Part shown: piece by piece, positions 55,978 to 64,000 of the stretch
Position numbering within the stretch: the stretch's first letter is position 1
Layout of the letters: each line of letters starts with the position of its first letter
Origin: Setomelanomma holmii
Taxonomy: Eukaryota > Ascomycota > Dothideomycetes > Pleosporales > Phaeosphaeriaceae
Length of the DNA: 64,000 nt
Assembly: GCA_010015745.1 (NCBI GenBank)
Contig: ML978275.1
Location: forward strand, 29,724-93,723
Direction of reading: 5' to 3'
The notes under the pieces: model-generated
The model's database searches: none
What the model saw: only the letters and a program-made list of their open reading frames with translations
Told to the model about the DNA's origin: nothing
Program-made: the position numbers and the translations under genes

Positions 55978-56411
55978 GATGTATGCCATAGCATCCCGCG
56001 GCGAAGATCTCGACGAAAGTCTCCGAGAACGCAGTGCATATTGTACTATTTATACCATTTCGGTTGGTAAAATTCCCATCGTTTCGTTCTTGCCTTTCAC
56101 AGGTAGCATAAATCAGGCCGAGCCGTGAATCATACTGTGTGGCAGTTGCCAATGGTAATGCACTTCGTGCTGTTTCATCCATGCCACGATTCATTCCTAA
56201 GGCTCCCGAGGCCTAGCGCCATGAGGATCCTGTGCGCTTTTCTATGAAATCACCCCACGCCTAAGGCTCTGTGCCACTCATGATTGTCTCTACATCGTTG
56301 CTATCAACTTCCAGTCACTCAACTAACCCACACCACGGGATACCAGCCAGTAAACGACACTTTGATGCTCTTGCAACATGGTCGCTAAATTTTCTAGACC
56401 TTCATATCAAG
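55978..56411. other. Intergenic, 430 bases
   Basis: Between the two decayed genes; nothing recognised. The open frame of the next gene extends upstream to 56280 without resemblance to its paralogue. Confidence 0.5.
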
Positions 56412-57452
56412 ATGTCGCCCTCAGATACGTCTCCGCGCCGATCATCTCTTGGCGCATCAGCCTCGCCATCGTCTCCGCCATCCCATCTCGAACAACTCCG
56501 GGCCACCTTGCTGGCAGCATCTGAGAAGACGGTCTTCAGCCACTGTCTCGGGCTTGGAGAGCTGGAAGGCATTCCTGAGGTGGCCGATTTCATGCTTGCA
56601 GTGTGCATCGACACGGAATCTTGGACACACGACCACATCAAGTCGACCGAGATCGGGGTCGCGATGTTCGACTCACAAGATATGCGTGCTCTCCACAGCC
56701 CGGGACCGCATGGTGAGTATCTGCTCGAGCAGATCTAATTCTACCATGCGCGTATTCAGGAGAATGCGCACCTGCTGAACATCAAGTACTGTGTTGAACA
56801 TCCAAACAGGTATGTCTATGCTGCATCTTCTGCTTAATATCAACTGATCTGTTATGTAGCAATCGATTTGGCCAAACCCGCTACTTGAACGTCAGCGAGG
56901 CCTGCCAGATGCTGAACAGCATCTTCCGCTGGCTTATCGACCCGAGGCAACCACAACTAGGCAACTGCTCAATTGTGCTGCTGGGCCACGCCTTGAGGGG
57001 TAATTTGCAGATGCTTTCAAGCATTCTCGGTATCAGCGCGACCACTTTCGACACCGTGGTCAAGACAATCGACACGCAAAACTTTTGCCGCGATGACTAT
57101 CTTCTATGGCATCCATATGGTTCTTGCCGCAACTATCAAGGTCGACTTCCGTAGCATGCAGGACGTCATTGATTGTATTGAGGCAGCCAATCAACAGCAA
57201 GCTGGGATCTGGGGAATGAAGAAGTATTGCACCGAACACAGTCATACTTGCAACAATAACCGCGGTCGCCGTTGCCACGCGCCTCTTGAGCGTGAACATT
57301 GTGCGCAGTCTTGCTTGGCAAAGCGTCTCGAGGCCGGCGCTAGTCATACCACTGCAAACTGCATCTCCTTCGCCCTGCGGGGACCTGAAGTCGCTGCTAC
57401 CAACTCCGAGGCTCTTGTTGAGCGCCTCGGTAGCATGAGCGTCGACTACTGA
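56412..57452 (+). pseudogene. Decayed paralogue of the downstream DEDDh exonuclease-like gene
   Basis: The protein parallels the intact gene at 58429 block by block: VCIDTESW (vs VDTEHY), STEIGVAMFDSQ, PHGEYLLEQI, NRFGQTRYLNVSEACQMLN, CSIVLLGHAL, VVKTIDTQNF. Lesions: TAA at 56736-56738 exactly where the paralogue reads NFCFY, and a frame change near 57070-57090 needed to reach the Cys/His-rich end (KYCTEHSHTCNNNRGRRCH). The intron at 56810-56859 (GTATGT, CTGAT branch) is absent from the paralogue. The third acidic catalytic residue (GHD in the paralogue) is replaced by GHALRGN. Not likely to make an active enzyme; a short 108-residue N-terminal product could still be made. Confidence 0.72.
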
Positions 57453-58428
57453 GCGTCTGCTCTCAGCATGGTGAGCTTGATAAAGTCGAGCACGTGGGTG
57501 GCGGCTTTGTCTCGGATCTTCTAGGACGCTTCATCTTTGCAAAATGCCTTCGAAGTACGTAGCGACGGGTACATCACGTAGTCAGGAAATGTTTGCGCAA
57601 GTCAGATTTTAGATATCTGCATGGTGAAGGTGACGTATTATGAATGGCGGTCCTAGACATAGACTGAACATCAATACATTTTCATCAAGATCGAGATCGT
57701 TGATACCCTTCGTAAACTGTGTTCACATAGATATTTGCGTTGTTTCGCGATCGCGGCGGAGCAACGCAATCGACAACAGGCTCGATGGATGTTCCCTTTT
57801 TGCTTTCGGCATCTTCAGGGGCTGCGGGACCAGTTCCTAAGTTTGTAGGCTGAATCAAAATACCGCACGGGACCGTCAAACTGCTTGATCATGAGTCTGC
57901 CCCGTTTGATTGTTGCGCCAGAGTAACTGCTTGATCGGACCTACAATCTTGTGTGCTTGTCGGATGACAAAGGCCAACCAAATCTTCGTTTCTCTATAGG
58001 AATCACTCGCCGGCGTATCTGTCCAGGCTCTCCACTGCGATCTTTCCAGCCTTCTCCTGTTCCCAGTGACTTCAAACGAGGGTTATTGCCAAGCACGTCA
58101 TCTCTACCCACTCCGAGACTGATAGTGCGTTCGCACGGGCGGACTGTGCCGTGATCACCCACTCAGTCATCGTGGATCTTCTCCAAATCTCTTTCACGCC
58201 GGAATCCTTAGCGCCGCCGCGTATATAAGCAATGTCCACGCTGAATAGAGGACTCTTCTCCTCGACATCACCTCACAACGAGAGACTCGACTCCCATTTC
58301 AAACGCATCATCAGCGAACTCCTTTCCAAGCAACATTACCCTGTATCTCAAGGTTGTAGCACCGCACAATATGTTTCGCTTGTAGTATATGCTGACCACT
58401 TTGAGAAGCTTCATCAAGACTAGGAAAT
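57453..58428. other. Intergenic before the exonuclease-like gene
   Basis: About 1 kb. Contains a TATATAAG box at 58222-58229 and a short frame at 58232-58423 (63 codons) that would lie in the leader of the downstream gene. Nothing else recognised. Confidence 0.5.
58222..58229 (+). promoter_or_regulatory. TATA box of the exonuclease-like gene
   Basis: TATATAAG about 200 bases upstream of the start codon at 58429. One of very few clear TATA boxes here, suggesting regulated rather than constitutive expression (inference). Confidence 0.5.
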
Positions 58429-60111
58429 ATGAATCCAGCAGCGCGTTCGCCAACGCCTGTGAGCGAGCTAAGGTCTCGCTTCTGCCACGCCACCGACCTC
58501 GAAGTGCTTGAGCACTGCATGGGCATCAACCGAATTCGCATGGGTTCCCACCAGAATCCTGCCGTCAAAGATGCTCGTGATATTGCCGACCAGCTCGCTC
58601 CCCACACTATCCTGTTGTGTGTCGACACCGAACACTACACCTTGAACAGCGACGAGATGACAGAGGTCGGAATCGCGGTCATGAAGAGGCAACATGCCGC
58701 TCCAATCTCGGAGGCCGACAATTATGGCGACCACGGCGAGAATCTCATGAAGCAAGCCAATTTCTGCTTCTATCGCTTCCGCGAGAAGGCGCACTTGCCA
58801 ACGACCAACGCCGCATCACTCGGGCCGGCAGGTAATCGCTTTGGAGAGGCTCGCTTCGTCACTTTTGCCGACGCGCGAAATCATCTTCGACAGATCTTCG
58901 TGCAGCCGATCACCAACGTACGAGGTCTCCAAAGATACAACCACCCCATTGTCATCATGGGTCATGCCGTTGGCCATGACAGGGAACATCTGAATGGCAA
59001 AGATCTTGGCTTCCATCCCGATGCCGTCGGCACTGTGGTCAGATATATTGACACGCAACAAGTTGTGAGGGACACGAAACGCTGGAAACATCCTGACAAC
59101 GATATCGGCCTCCCAAAATTGGTGGCCGCCCTGGGTTTCGAGCACACAGACGCCCATTCGGCTGCAAACGACATCGGTCGCACATTGATGTGCGCGGTTC
59201 TCCTTGCAATCCCTTTGAATGCCAGGCGAGGTTGCAAGAGAACGGCCGATCAAGTCTCAAACGACTTCGAGCATTGGAGTCGAAATACCTTCGTTGGCAT
59301 CGGTGGCACCAGGGAGTACTGCTGCAAATGTGGTAGTGACCATCACATGGACAGCAAGTGTAGCGCGACTGGCATGCGATGCAACAATTGCATCAATCGT
59401 GGCTTCGATCAGCAAGCGACAACACACATCTCCATGCACTGCCCTTGGGTCTGCGACGAAGTTGCTGCCGAGCGTCTGGCATGGTTCGCTGACCAGCCAA
59501 GCCATGACGAGGAAAAGTACAAACTCACCAAGGCGCGCTTCAGTAGTCGTCTGCAGCGCTTCTCACATAACGCTCCCCGGATCCCTCCTGAAGCCCCTGA
59601 TGAGATCGCCGCTCGCCGAGTTTGGTACGACAACGAGCGCAACGTCCAGCGCCGCTCCAGAATCGAGTACAAGATCAAACCCTTCGTCTGGTGGAAGCGC
59701 TCGTATCAGTCGTGGCTGAAGACATCAGATGGCAGGAGCTGGAGGCCGACTCGCACTGGCACTCGAGCTCCTCGTGGACCTCAGGCGCCTCTCCTACCTG
59801 CGCCGCCTGGTCTGCCAGTCCGCCCGGCAGGCCCAGTTGGAGGCCCACCTGCTGGCGCTCCGATGGGACCTCACTACAAGAACCAGCCACCTCCTGGATT
59901 CTTTCCACCTGCACCTGGCAACATGTACCCTCATGGTGGACCTGGCTTCACAGGTAGGGCACCTCAAGGCCCTCCCGGCTGGATAGGACCTCCACAGCCC
60001 GGAGCTCATCCAGGCGGCTTTGGCTATGGAAACGCACCTTGGGGTGGTAGAGGTGGCAACAACCAGCCACCAACAGGACGTGGACGAGGTGGCTCGGGTA
60101 GAGGCTTTTGA
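58429..60111 (+). CDS. DEDDh 3'-5' exonuclease-like protein with CCHC zinc knuckle and RGG tail
   Basis: Probable RNA-acting protein, 560 residues, single exon. Residues about 60-265 form an RNase H-like exonuclease fold: D66-x-E68 in CVDTEHY, D184 in MGHAVGHDREHL, and H243-x4-D248 in DAHSAANDIGRT, the five DEDDh residues; the fold resembles fungal Gfd2/YDR514C-type proteins. Then a perfect C-x2-C-x4-H-x4-C zinc knuckle (C298, C301, H306, C311) and a second Cys/His cluster (C318, C321, H333, H337). A basic helical part leads into a Pro/Gly-rich tail (about 450-560) ending in RGRGG-x-GRGF, an RNA-binding RGG box. Nuclease, zinc knuckle and RGG in one protein suggest RNA processing or decay. 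A decayed copy lies just upstream. Activity untested. Confidence 0.78.
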   Translation: MNPAARSPTPVSELRSRFCHATDLEVLEHCMGINRIRMGSHQNPAVKDARDIADQLAPHTILLCVDTEHYTLNSDEMTEVGIAVMKRQHAAPISEADNYGDHGENLMKQANFCFYRFREKAHLPTTNAASLGPAGNRFGEARFVTFADARNHLRQIFVQPITNVRGLQRYNHPIVIMGHAVGHDREHLNGKDLGFHPDAVGTVVRYIDTQQVVRDTKRWKHPDNDIGLPKLVAALGFEHTDAHSAANDIGRTLMCAVLLAIPLNARRGCKRTADQVSNDFEHWSRNTFVGIGGTREYCCKCGSDHHMDSKCSATGMRCNNCINRGFDQQATTHISMHCPWVCDEVAAERLAWFADQPSHDEEKYKLTKARFSSRLQRFSHNAPRIPPEAPDEIAARRVWYDNERNVQRRSRIEYKIKPFVWWKRSYQSWLKTSDGRSWRPTRTGTRAPRGPQAPLLPAPPGLPVRPAGPVGGPPAGAPMGPHYKNQPPPGFFPPAPGNMYPHGGPGFTGRAPQGPPGWIGPPQPGAHPGGFGYGNAPWGGRGGNNQPPTGRGRGGSGRGF

Positions 60112-61260
60112 CAATGAGCAGCGGAGAATTCTTGGTGACTGTCAATTATCTCCAGCGTGGTCCGGTCTCCGTTGGTGGCGTCGTCACAGTTTCACAGTTG
60201 TGGAGGCTCATGGCCGTGGATTCGGACATGGCGTTGAGTATGTATATCGACTTTAACACTCTTTCGTGTTTGAGTTAACATCTTTGAGTGGCCTGGTAGA
60301 CTCCTGTCCAACGCGAAAATTGTTCAAATGCAGACTTATGCGACCATGTGACTGTCTTGAACGACTGCAGGGCTACAGATGTCACCAAGTTTTATATCGG
60401 AAGGTGCTCCTGGCTCGACGTACTTGACCTGGAAGAGAGATGCCCATCAAGAACTTGTATAGATGTGCGACCCATGCCATCACGTTGCGATAAGCCCTGC
60501 CATTATCTTGACTTGCTCTTGTGCTCTTCAGTGAAGGAGACATGTATGCGAGGGCTACTTCACGTTCAATAGGCGGCGACCCATACTAAGCCGATGGGTT
60601 GTTACCGGAGTGGTGTGCTTTCCTCCTCCTGGCTGTTTTGTGTCTATGTGCTACCACTTGAACTTGTTTCTTGACCGCAGATTATGATCGCAGCATCCTC
60701 AGGAATTCAAGAATTAGGTATGCCCATGATCTGACGACAAAAGAACCTCAGCGCCCCAGACTCTGGAAAAGGGAGATTTCGGCCATGAGTCACAGAGGCC
60801 TTGTTTGAAGGTAATTAGCTGGACGATTGACGATGCTTCCGACCGTGGCTAGGGTTGCGAGGGTTCAGGTTACTCCCCCTTAGCCCAAAAGGTCGCACAC
60901 AGGTTCCAAGTGCCATCAAGCCGCGGCTCGTTGACAGTTCCGTGACTTTGGGTCGACATGTGAGACGATGTAACCGGTCTCAAGGCAGGTTTATGTGGTT
61001 GACATGTGAAGGCACGAACGTTGAGGACTGGGGTTGAATGTATCTCGATGGACTGGTGCGGCTTAGTCATGCTCAGGAAGGCGCGTCATTGTCGCGGAAG
61101 AAGCTGCCGAAGCTCAACAGCAGCACGACGAGCATGCTTATCGCAACCCCACCGACCTTATTGCGCATGTCTTATCTACAGAAAGAATACGGCTAGACGA
61201 CTATACAAACAGTCGCGTCGCGTTGCTTTTGCGCCCACCAAAGTCGTTCCAGCGAACATC
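60112..61260. other. Intergenic, 1.15 kb
   Basis: No gene recognised. The frame of the next gene is open upstream to 61006 with in-frame ATGs at 61048 and 61069, but that part is Arg/Cys/Ser-rich and unlike family members. Confidence 0.5.
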
Positions 61261-62793
61261 ATGTTGGCCAACACCATCGCCAACTACGTCTTCATACGCA
61301 CCGTCGTCGTCGGCTTCCGCGCTGTGACGCCATTCAGCATATTCTATGCCTCCTTCTGCATTGCCGACCCTCCGCAAACTCCCTTCCGCCGCTTCCTGCT
61401 CGTGTGGAGCCTCATCGAGACAGGCTTCTGGGTGCTTGTCTACATCCCCCGCAAGCGTGCCCTGCAAGCCGATGCGCAACACCCACCGTCGTTGACGAAA
61501 GAGGAGCGGAAGGAGTTGTACTGGAAATGCTGGGAGAAAATACCGCACCCCGAATATTATCTCAGCAGATGGTTTCTGGGAGCGAAGGCGAGCGAGATCA
61601 AGCGCGACAATGTGCGCGAGTTTTACGAGTGGGCGTTGATGAATAGGGGCGATGAGTCGGACGAGGCAAGGACGAAGCGCATGCAGGAGAATCCCATCGA
61701 GTGCAGAGAGGAAGAGGAAGAGCTAGACAGCTATGTCGACGGCACAGAAACACTGGTTGGGAGGAAGCTGGAGCCAGGCCGCGGCAGCGCGAAGAGCTTG
61801 CGACTGACCATTGATGTCGTCAATATGTCACATCGTCCCGTATTGTGGTATTTGATCGTCATGAGCGTCGACACGTTCACGGCAATCCACATGCGCATCG
61901 TTGGCTTCAGCCTCTACCGCACTCATTGGCGAGACGCCCTCGCCGTCTTTCCGCCTCGACCAGCGAATTTCTTCACGCGCGAAATGTCCTCAGCCCCTAA
62001 CCTTAGCTACTGGTACCGGCCGCACACATCAACCAAACGCCTACCGGTGCTATTCATACACGGCATTGGCATCGGTCTATATCCTTATGTGAAGTTCCTA
62101 GAGGATATCAACAAGCACGACCCACAAGCGGGGGACGATGGAGAGATTGGCATCATTTGTGTGGAGCTCATGCCTGTCAGCTTCCGCATCACCTCACCCA
62201 TTCTGCATAGCAAAGAGCTCGCCCGCCAGATCAACATTATACTGGAACGTCACGGGTTTGATAAAGTTGTTCTTGCGTCCCACTCGTATGGCTCAGTTGT
62301 CTCGACTCATCTTCTTCAAGATCCTACTACAGCTGCGAAGATTGGTCCGATACTGTTCGTGGACCCTGTTACCTTTCTCCTGCATTTGCCGGACGTTGCG
62401 TACAACTTCACCGCGCGCAAGCCGCGGCACACCAATGAGCACCAGCTGTACTGGTTTGCTTCCGTGGACATGATGGTTGCGCAAACACTTGCACGCCACT
62501 TCTTTTGGTCGCACAACCTCTTGTGGGTCGAAGATTTGCGTGGTCGCGATGTGACCGTCAGCTTAGGTGGACGGGACTTGATTGTAGACACTGAGACTGT
62601 CGGCAAGTATTTGAACGGCGTCGATCTGAGGAACGAGGACAGCAAGTGGATGGACCACAGTTGGACTGGTAACGGTCTGGAGACAATTTGGTTACCGACG
62701 ATGGATCATGCGCAAGTCTTTGATTTCGACGACGGGAGATCAAAGCTGACGCATGTTTTGCGGGAGTATTGCAAGCAAAAGGGTGTTACATAG
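61261..62793 (+). CDS. Alpha/beta hydrolase, membrane-associated
   Basis: Probable lipase/esterase-like serine hydrolase, 510 residues, one exon. Start at 61261 (MLANTIANYVFIRTVVVGFR) puts two N-terminal hydrophobic helices first (to about residue 65), suggesting membrane anchoring. A charged linker (SLTKEERKELYWKCWEKIPH) follows. The hydrolase core begins near 255: LPVLFIHGIGIGLYPYVKFL (oxyanion HG), the nucleophile elbow VVLASHSYGSVVSTHLL (S-x-S-x-G, consensus G replaced by S), DPVTFLLHLPDVAYNF, GGRDLIVDT (acid) and the C-terminal histidine in TMDHAQVFDF. The set S-D-H is complete. Fungal proteins of this design are mostly uncharacterised. Alternative starts at 61048 or 61069 would add about 64-71 residues. 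Confidence 0.85.
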   Translation: MLANTIANYVFIRTVVVGFRAVTPFSIFYASFCIADPPQTPFRRFLLVWSLIETGFWVLVYIPRKRALQADAQHPPSLTKEERKELYWKCWEKIPHPEYYLSRWFLGAKASEIKRDNVREFYEWALMNRGDESDEARTKRMQENPIECREEEEELDSYVDGTETLVGRKLEPGRGSAKSLRLTIDVVNMSHRPVLWYLIVMSVDTFTAIHMRIVGFSLYRTHWRDALAVFPPRPANFFTREMSSAPNLSYWYRPHTSTKRLPVLFIHGIGIGLYPYVKFLEDINKHDPQAGDDGEIGIICVELMPVSFRITSPILHSKELARQINIILERHGFDKVVLASHSYGSVVSTHLLQDPTTAAKIGPILFVDPVTFLLHLPDVAYNFTARKPRHTNEHQLYWFASVDMMVAQTLARHFFWSHNLLWVEDLRGRDVTVSLGGRDLIVDTETVGKYLNGVDLRNEDSKWMDHSWTGNGLETIWLPTMDHAQVFDFDDGRSKLTHVLREYCKQKGVT

Positions 62794-63314
62794 GCGGAAG
62801 ACCAACCCTGAAGTGGCGAATTATGATTCCAACTCCATGTAACTTACCCATCGTAGTAATACACACTCATCTTACGCATGCAATGCCCATAACGTATTCC
62901 ACCACTCATCCGCTAACCTTACTTAACCGAAACGCTGACAACCGAGCAGTCCGCCGTCATAAATGAAGGACTAAGGCACGTCAACAAGCGCACACACCGG
63001 TCTGGGTTAAGGAGTACAGGTTGCGAAAAGGCCCCGAGTTCCGCGAGCCGCGCATATGTCCTGACCGTGATCACGAATTTCACGGCTATCACATTCCCCG
63101 GGGTGTACGTGCGTTCCTCGCCACTTGACGTGGCTCTCTCGATTCGCGTGTGTTCATAATTCCGGGGGCGAGTCTTCGGACATACCGACAGGGGAAAGCG
63201 TAGGTCGAGTTTGGGCTGCGAACAAGTTGTGCTCGTTGCGATGACTAGACTCGAGTTCACCAGTCGTCCTGAAGGTGTGTGCGGACGCAAGACATCAAGA
63301 TTCGTCCCATTAAT
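62794..63314. other. Intergenic, 520 bases
   Basis: Hydrolase 3' end and orphan 3' end (convergent); the minus-strand frame 62919-63290 has no recognisable domain. Confidence 0.5.
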
Positions 63315-63752
63315 CTATGCATGTCCGTCGACGCATCGCGCTAGCAAATGGATGATCGAATGTTGATCGGTTGATAGGTGCAAACTTTTGCCTTCCAGCG
63401 TATGATCAATGAGTCTCGCACGTTCTTCTACTTCCTGCTCGGTAACGCTGGTATATCTCTTGCATGCTCTGAATTGGCGATCAGTTTCAGGTGGTCGCTC
63501 GGTACGAGGGTCTGATCTGGAGCCACGTTTGCTTGCTCTACCTTCTGCCGATGGTGGCGGGAATATTTCTCGTCTCTTAAAGCGACAGCCTGGCCTTGAG
63601 TGAGTCTGGTCCACCTCGCTCTGCATAGTCAAGAAGTCTTCCCGACACGGGACAGTAGTCGGGTGCTGGGACTCAACCGTGTGAATGGGCCCATCGTATG
63701 CTCGATGATATAGCTCTGCTGAATCTTCGTACAGTGATGCTAGAATGCTCAT
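63315..63752 (-). CDS. Small hypothetical protein
   Basis: Unrecognised, 145 residues from ATG 63752 (the frame is open to 63785, but 63752 starts a cleaner N-terminus MSILASLYEDSAELYHRAYD). It is hydrophilic, with a basic middle (CRFKRREIFPPPSAEGRASK) and a Glu/Arg helical stretch (TSVTEQEVEERARLIDHTLE) near the end. A TATATATAT run at 63874-63882 lies about 125 bases upstream. No membrane segment or signal peptide. Could be a lineage-specific gene or a chance frame. Confidence 0.42.
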   Translation of the reverse strand: MSILASLYEDSAELYHRAYDGPIHTVESQHPTTVPCREDFLTMQSEVDQTHSRPGCRFKRREIFPPPSAEGRASKRGSRSDPRTERPPETDRQFRACKRYTSVTEQEVEERARLIDHTLEGKSLHLSTDQHSIIHLLARCVDGHA

Positions 63753-64000
63753 GCTTGTAAGTGCCCTCCTGGTGGTTGCTCTCAAATGATGTCTTCCATG
63801 TTATCTCTCACGTGTGTGATATAGTAGAAGAATGAAGGACTGAGCTGATTGTATAGCTATGAATGAGGGAAGCTATATATATGTGTAGACTGAGAGAGCA
63901 TAGGGATAACCCTGCTAGCGTGTAACATGTTGGATGTGGGAGCACAGGGCAGGTATGAATGAGGCAGAAGGTTGTTGTATTGAGAGAGCTACTGCGAGCG
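63753..64000. other. Right-end region
   Basis: Contains the TATA-like run at 63874-63882 for the minus-strand orphan; otherwise nothing recognised. Confidence 0.45.

Noticed and set aside
56714..56760. Intron (GTGAGT to CAG) that would remove the stop in the decayed exonuclease copy
   Set aside because: The donor is phase 1 and the acceptor phase 0, which creates another stop soon after; the intact paralogue reads straight through the equivalent sequence.

Overview
The window reads as a nuclear contig of a filamentous ascomycete (Pezizomycotina; Dothideomycetes is my best guess). Genes are mostly single-exon or carry short GT-AG introns of about 43-81 bases, often with CTAAC or CTGAC branch sites. 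Housekeeping genes (RPN7, ABD1, PEX11, NMNAT, HECT ligase UFD4, alanine aminotransferase) sit among typical fungal accessory families: Zn2Cys6 regulator, MFS pumps, SAT4-type rhodopsin-like protein, LaeA-like methyltransferase and FAD monooxygenase. I found no tRNA, rRNA, CRISPR array or intact transposon. Exon boundaries were derived by hand from splice motifs and frame continuity.

Layout. 0-7 kb: a Zn2Cys6 regulator running off the left edge, a six-pass-or-more DHA14-like MFS pump and a second MFS pump, all on the minus strand. A shared TCGGCGGA motif, including a 19-base perfect palindrome before the regulator, suggests a self-regulated efflux unit. 8.7-14 kb (minus): alanine aminotransferase, PEX11, cap methyltransferase ABD1. 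14.5-16 kb (plus): proteasome subunit RPN7, divergent from ABD1. 16-18.4 kb: no recognisable gene. 18.4-22.8 kb (plus): SAT4-type membrane protein and a GIT1-like MFS transporter. 23.4-27.2 kb (plus): SET-domain protein, F-box protein, and a UBA-like protein with a broken frame. 28.5-32.1 kb: a LaeA-like methyltransferase (minus) divergent from a FAD monooxygenase (plus), a possible small tailoring pair.

32.6-35.1 kb: membrane-anchored exo-beta-1,3-glucanase ExgD. 36.4-37.3 kb (minus): NMN adenylyltransferase with a probable 5' leader intron. 39.3-45.0 kb: the large HECT ligase UFD4. 46.0-47.9 kb (minus): an eight-exon secreted repeat protein built of phase-1 modules. 49.2-50.9 kb (minus): CUE/DUF1771/Smr protein. 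51.8-54.6 kb: a small membrane protein, an orphan with a broken frame, and a RING-like protein. 55.2-57.5 kb: two decayed genes. 58.4-60.1 kb: an intact DEDDh exonuclease-like protein fused to a CCHC zinc knuckle and an RGG tail; the decayed gene before it is its paralogue. 61.3-62.8 kb: an alpha/beta hydrolase. 63.3-63.8 kb (minus): a small orphan.

The least ordinary items are the exonuclease/zinc-knuckle/RGG protein with its adjacent dead copy, the modular secreted repeat protein, and the palindromic site linking the regulator to the pump.
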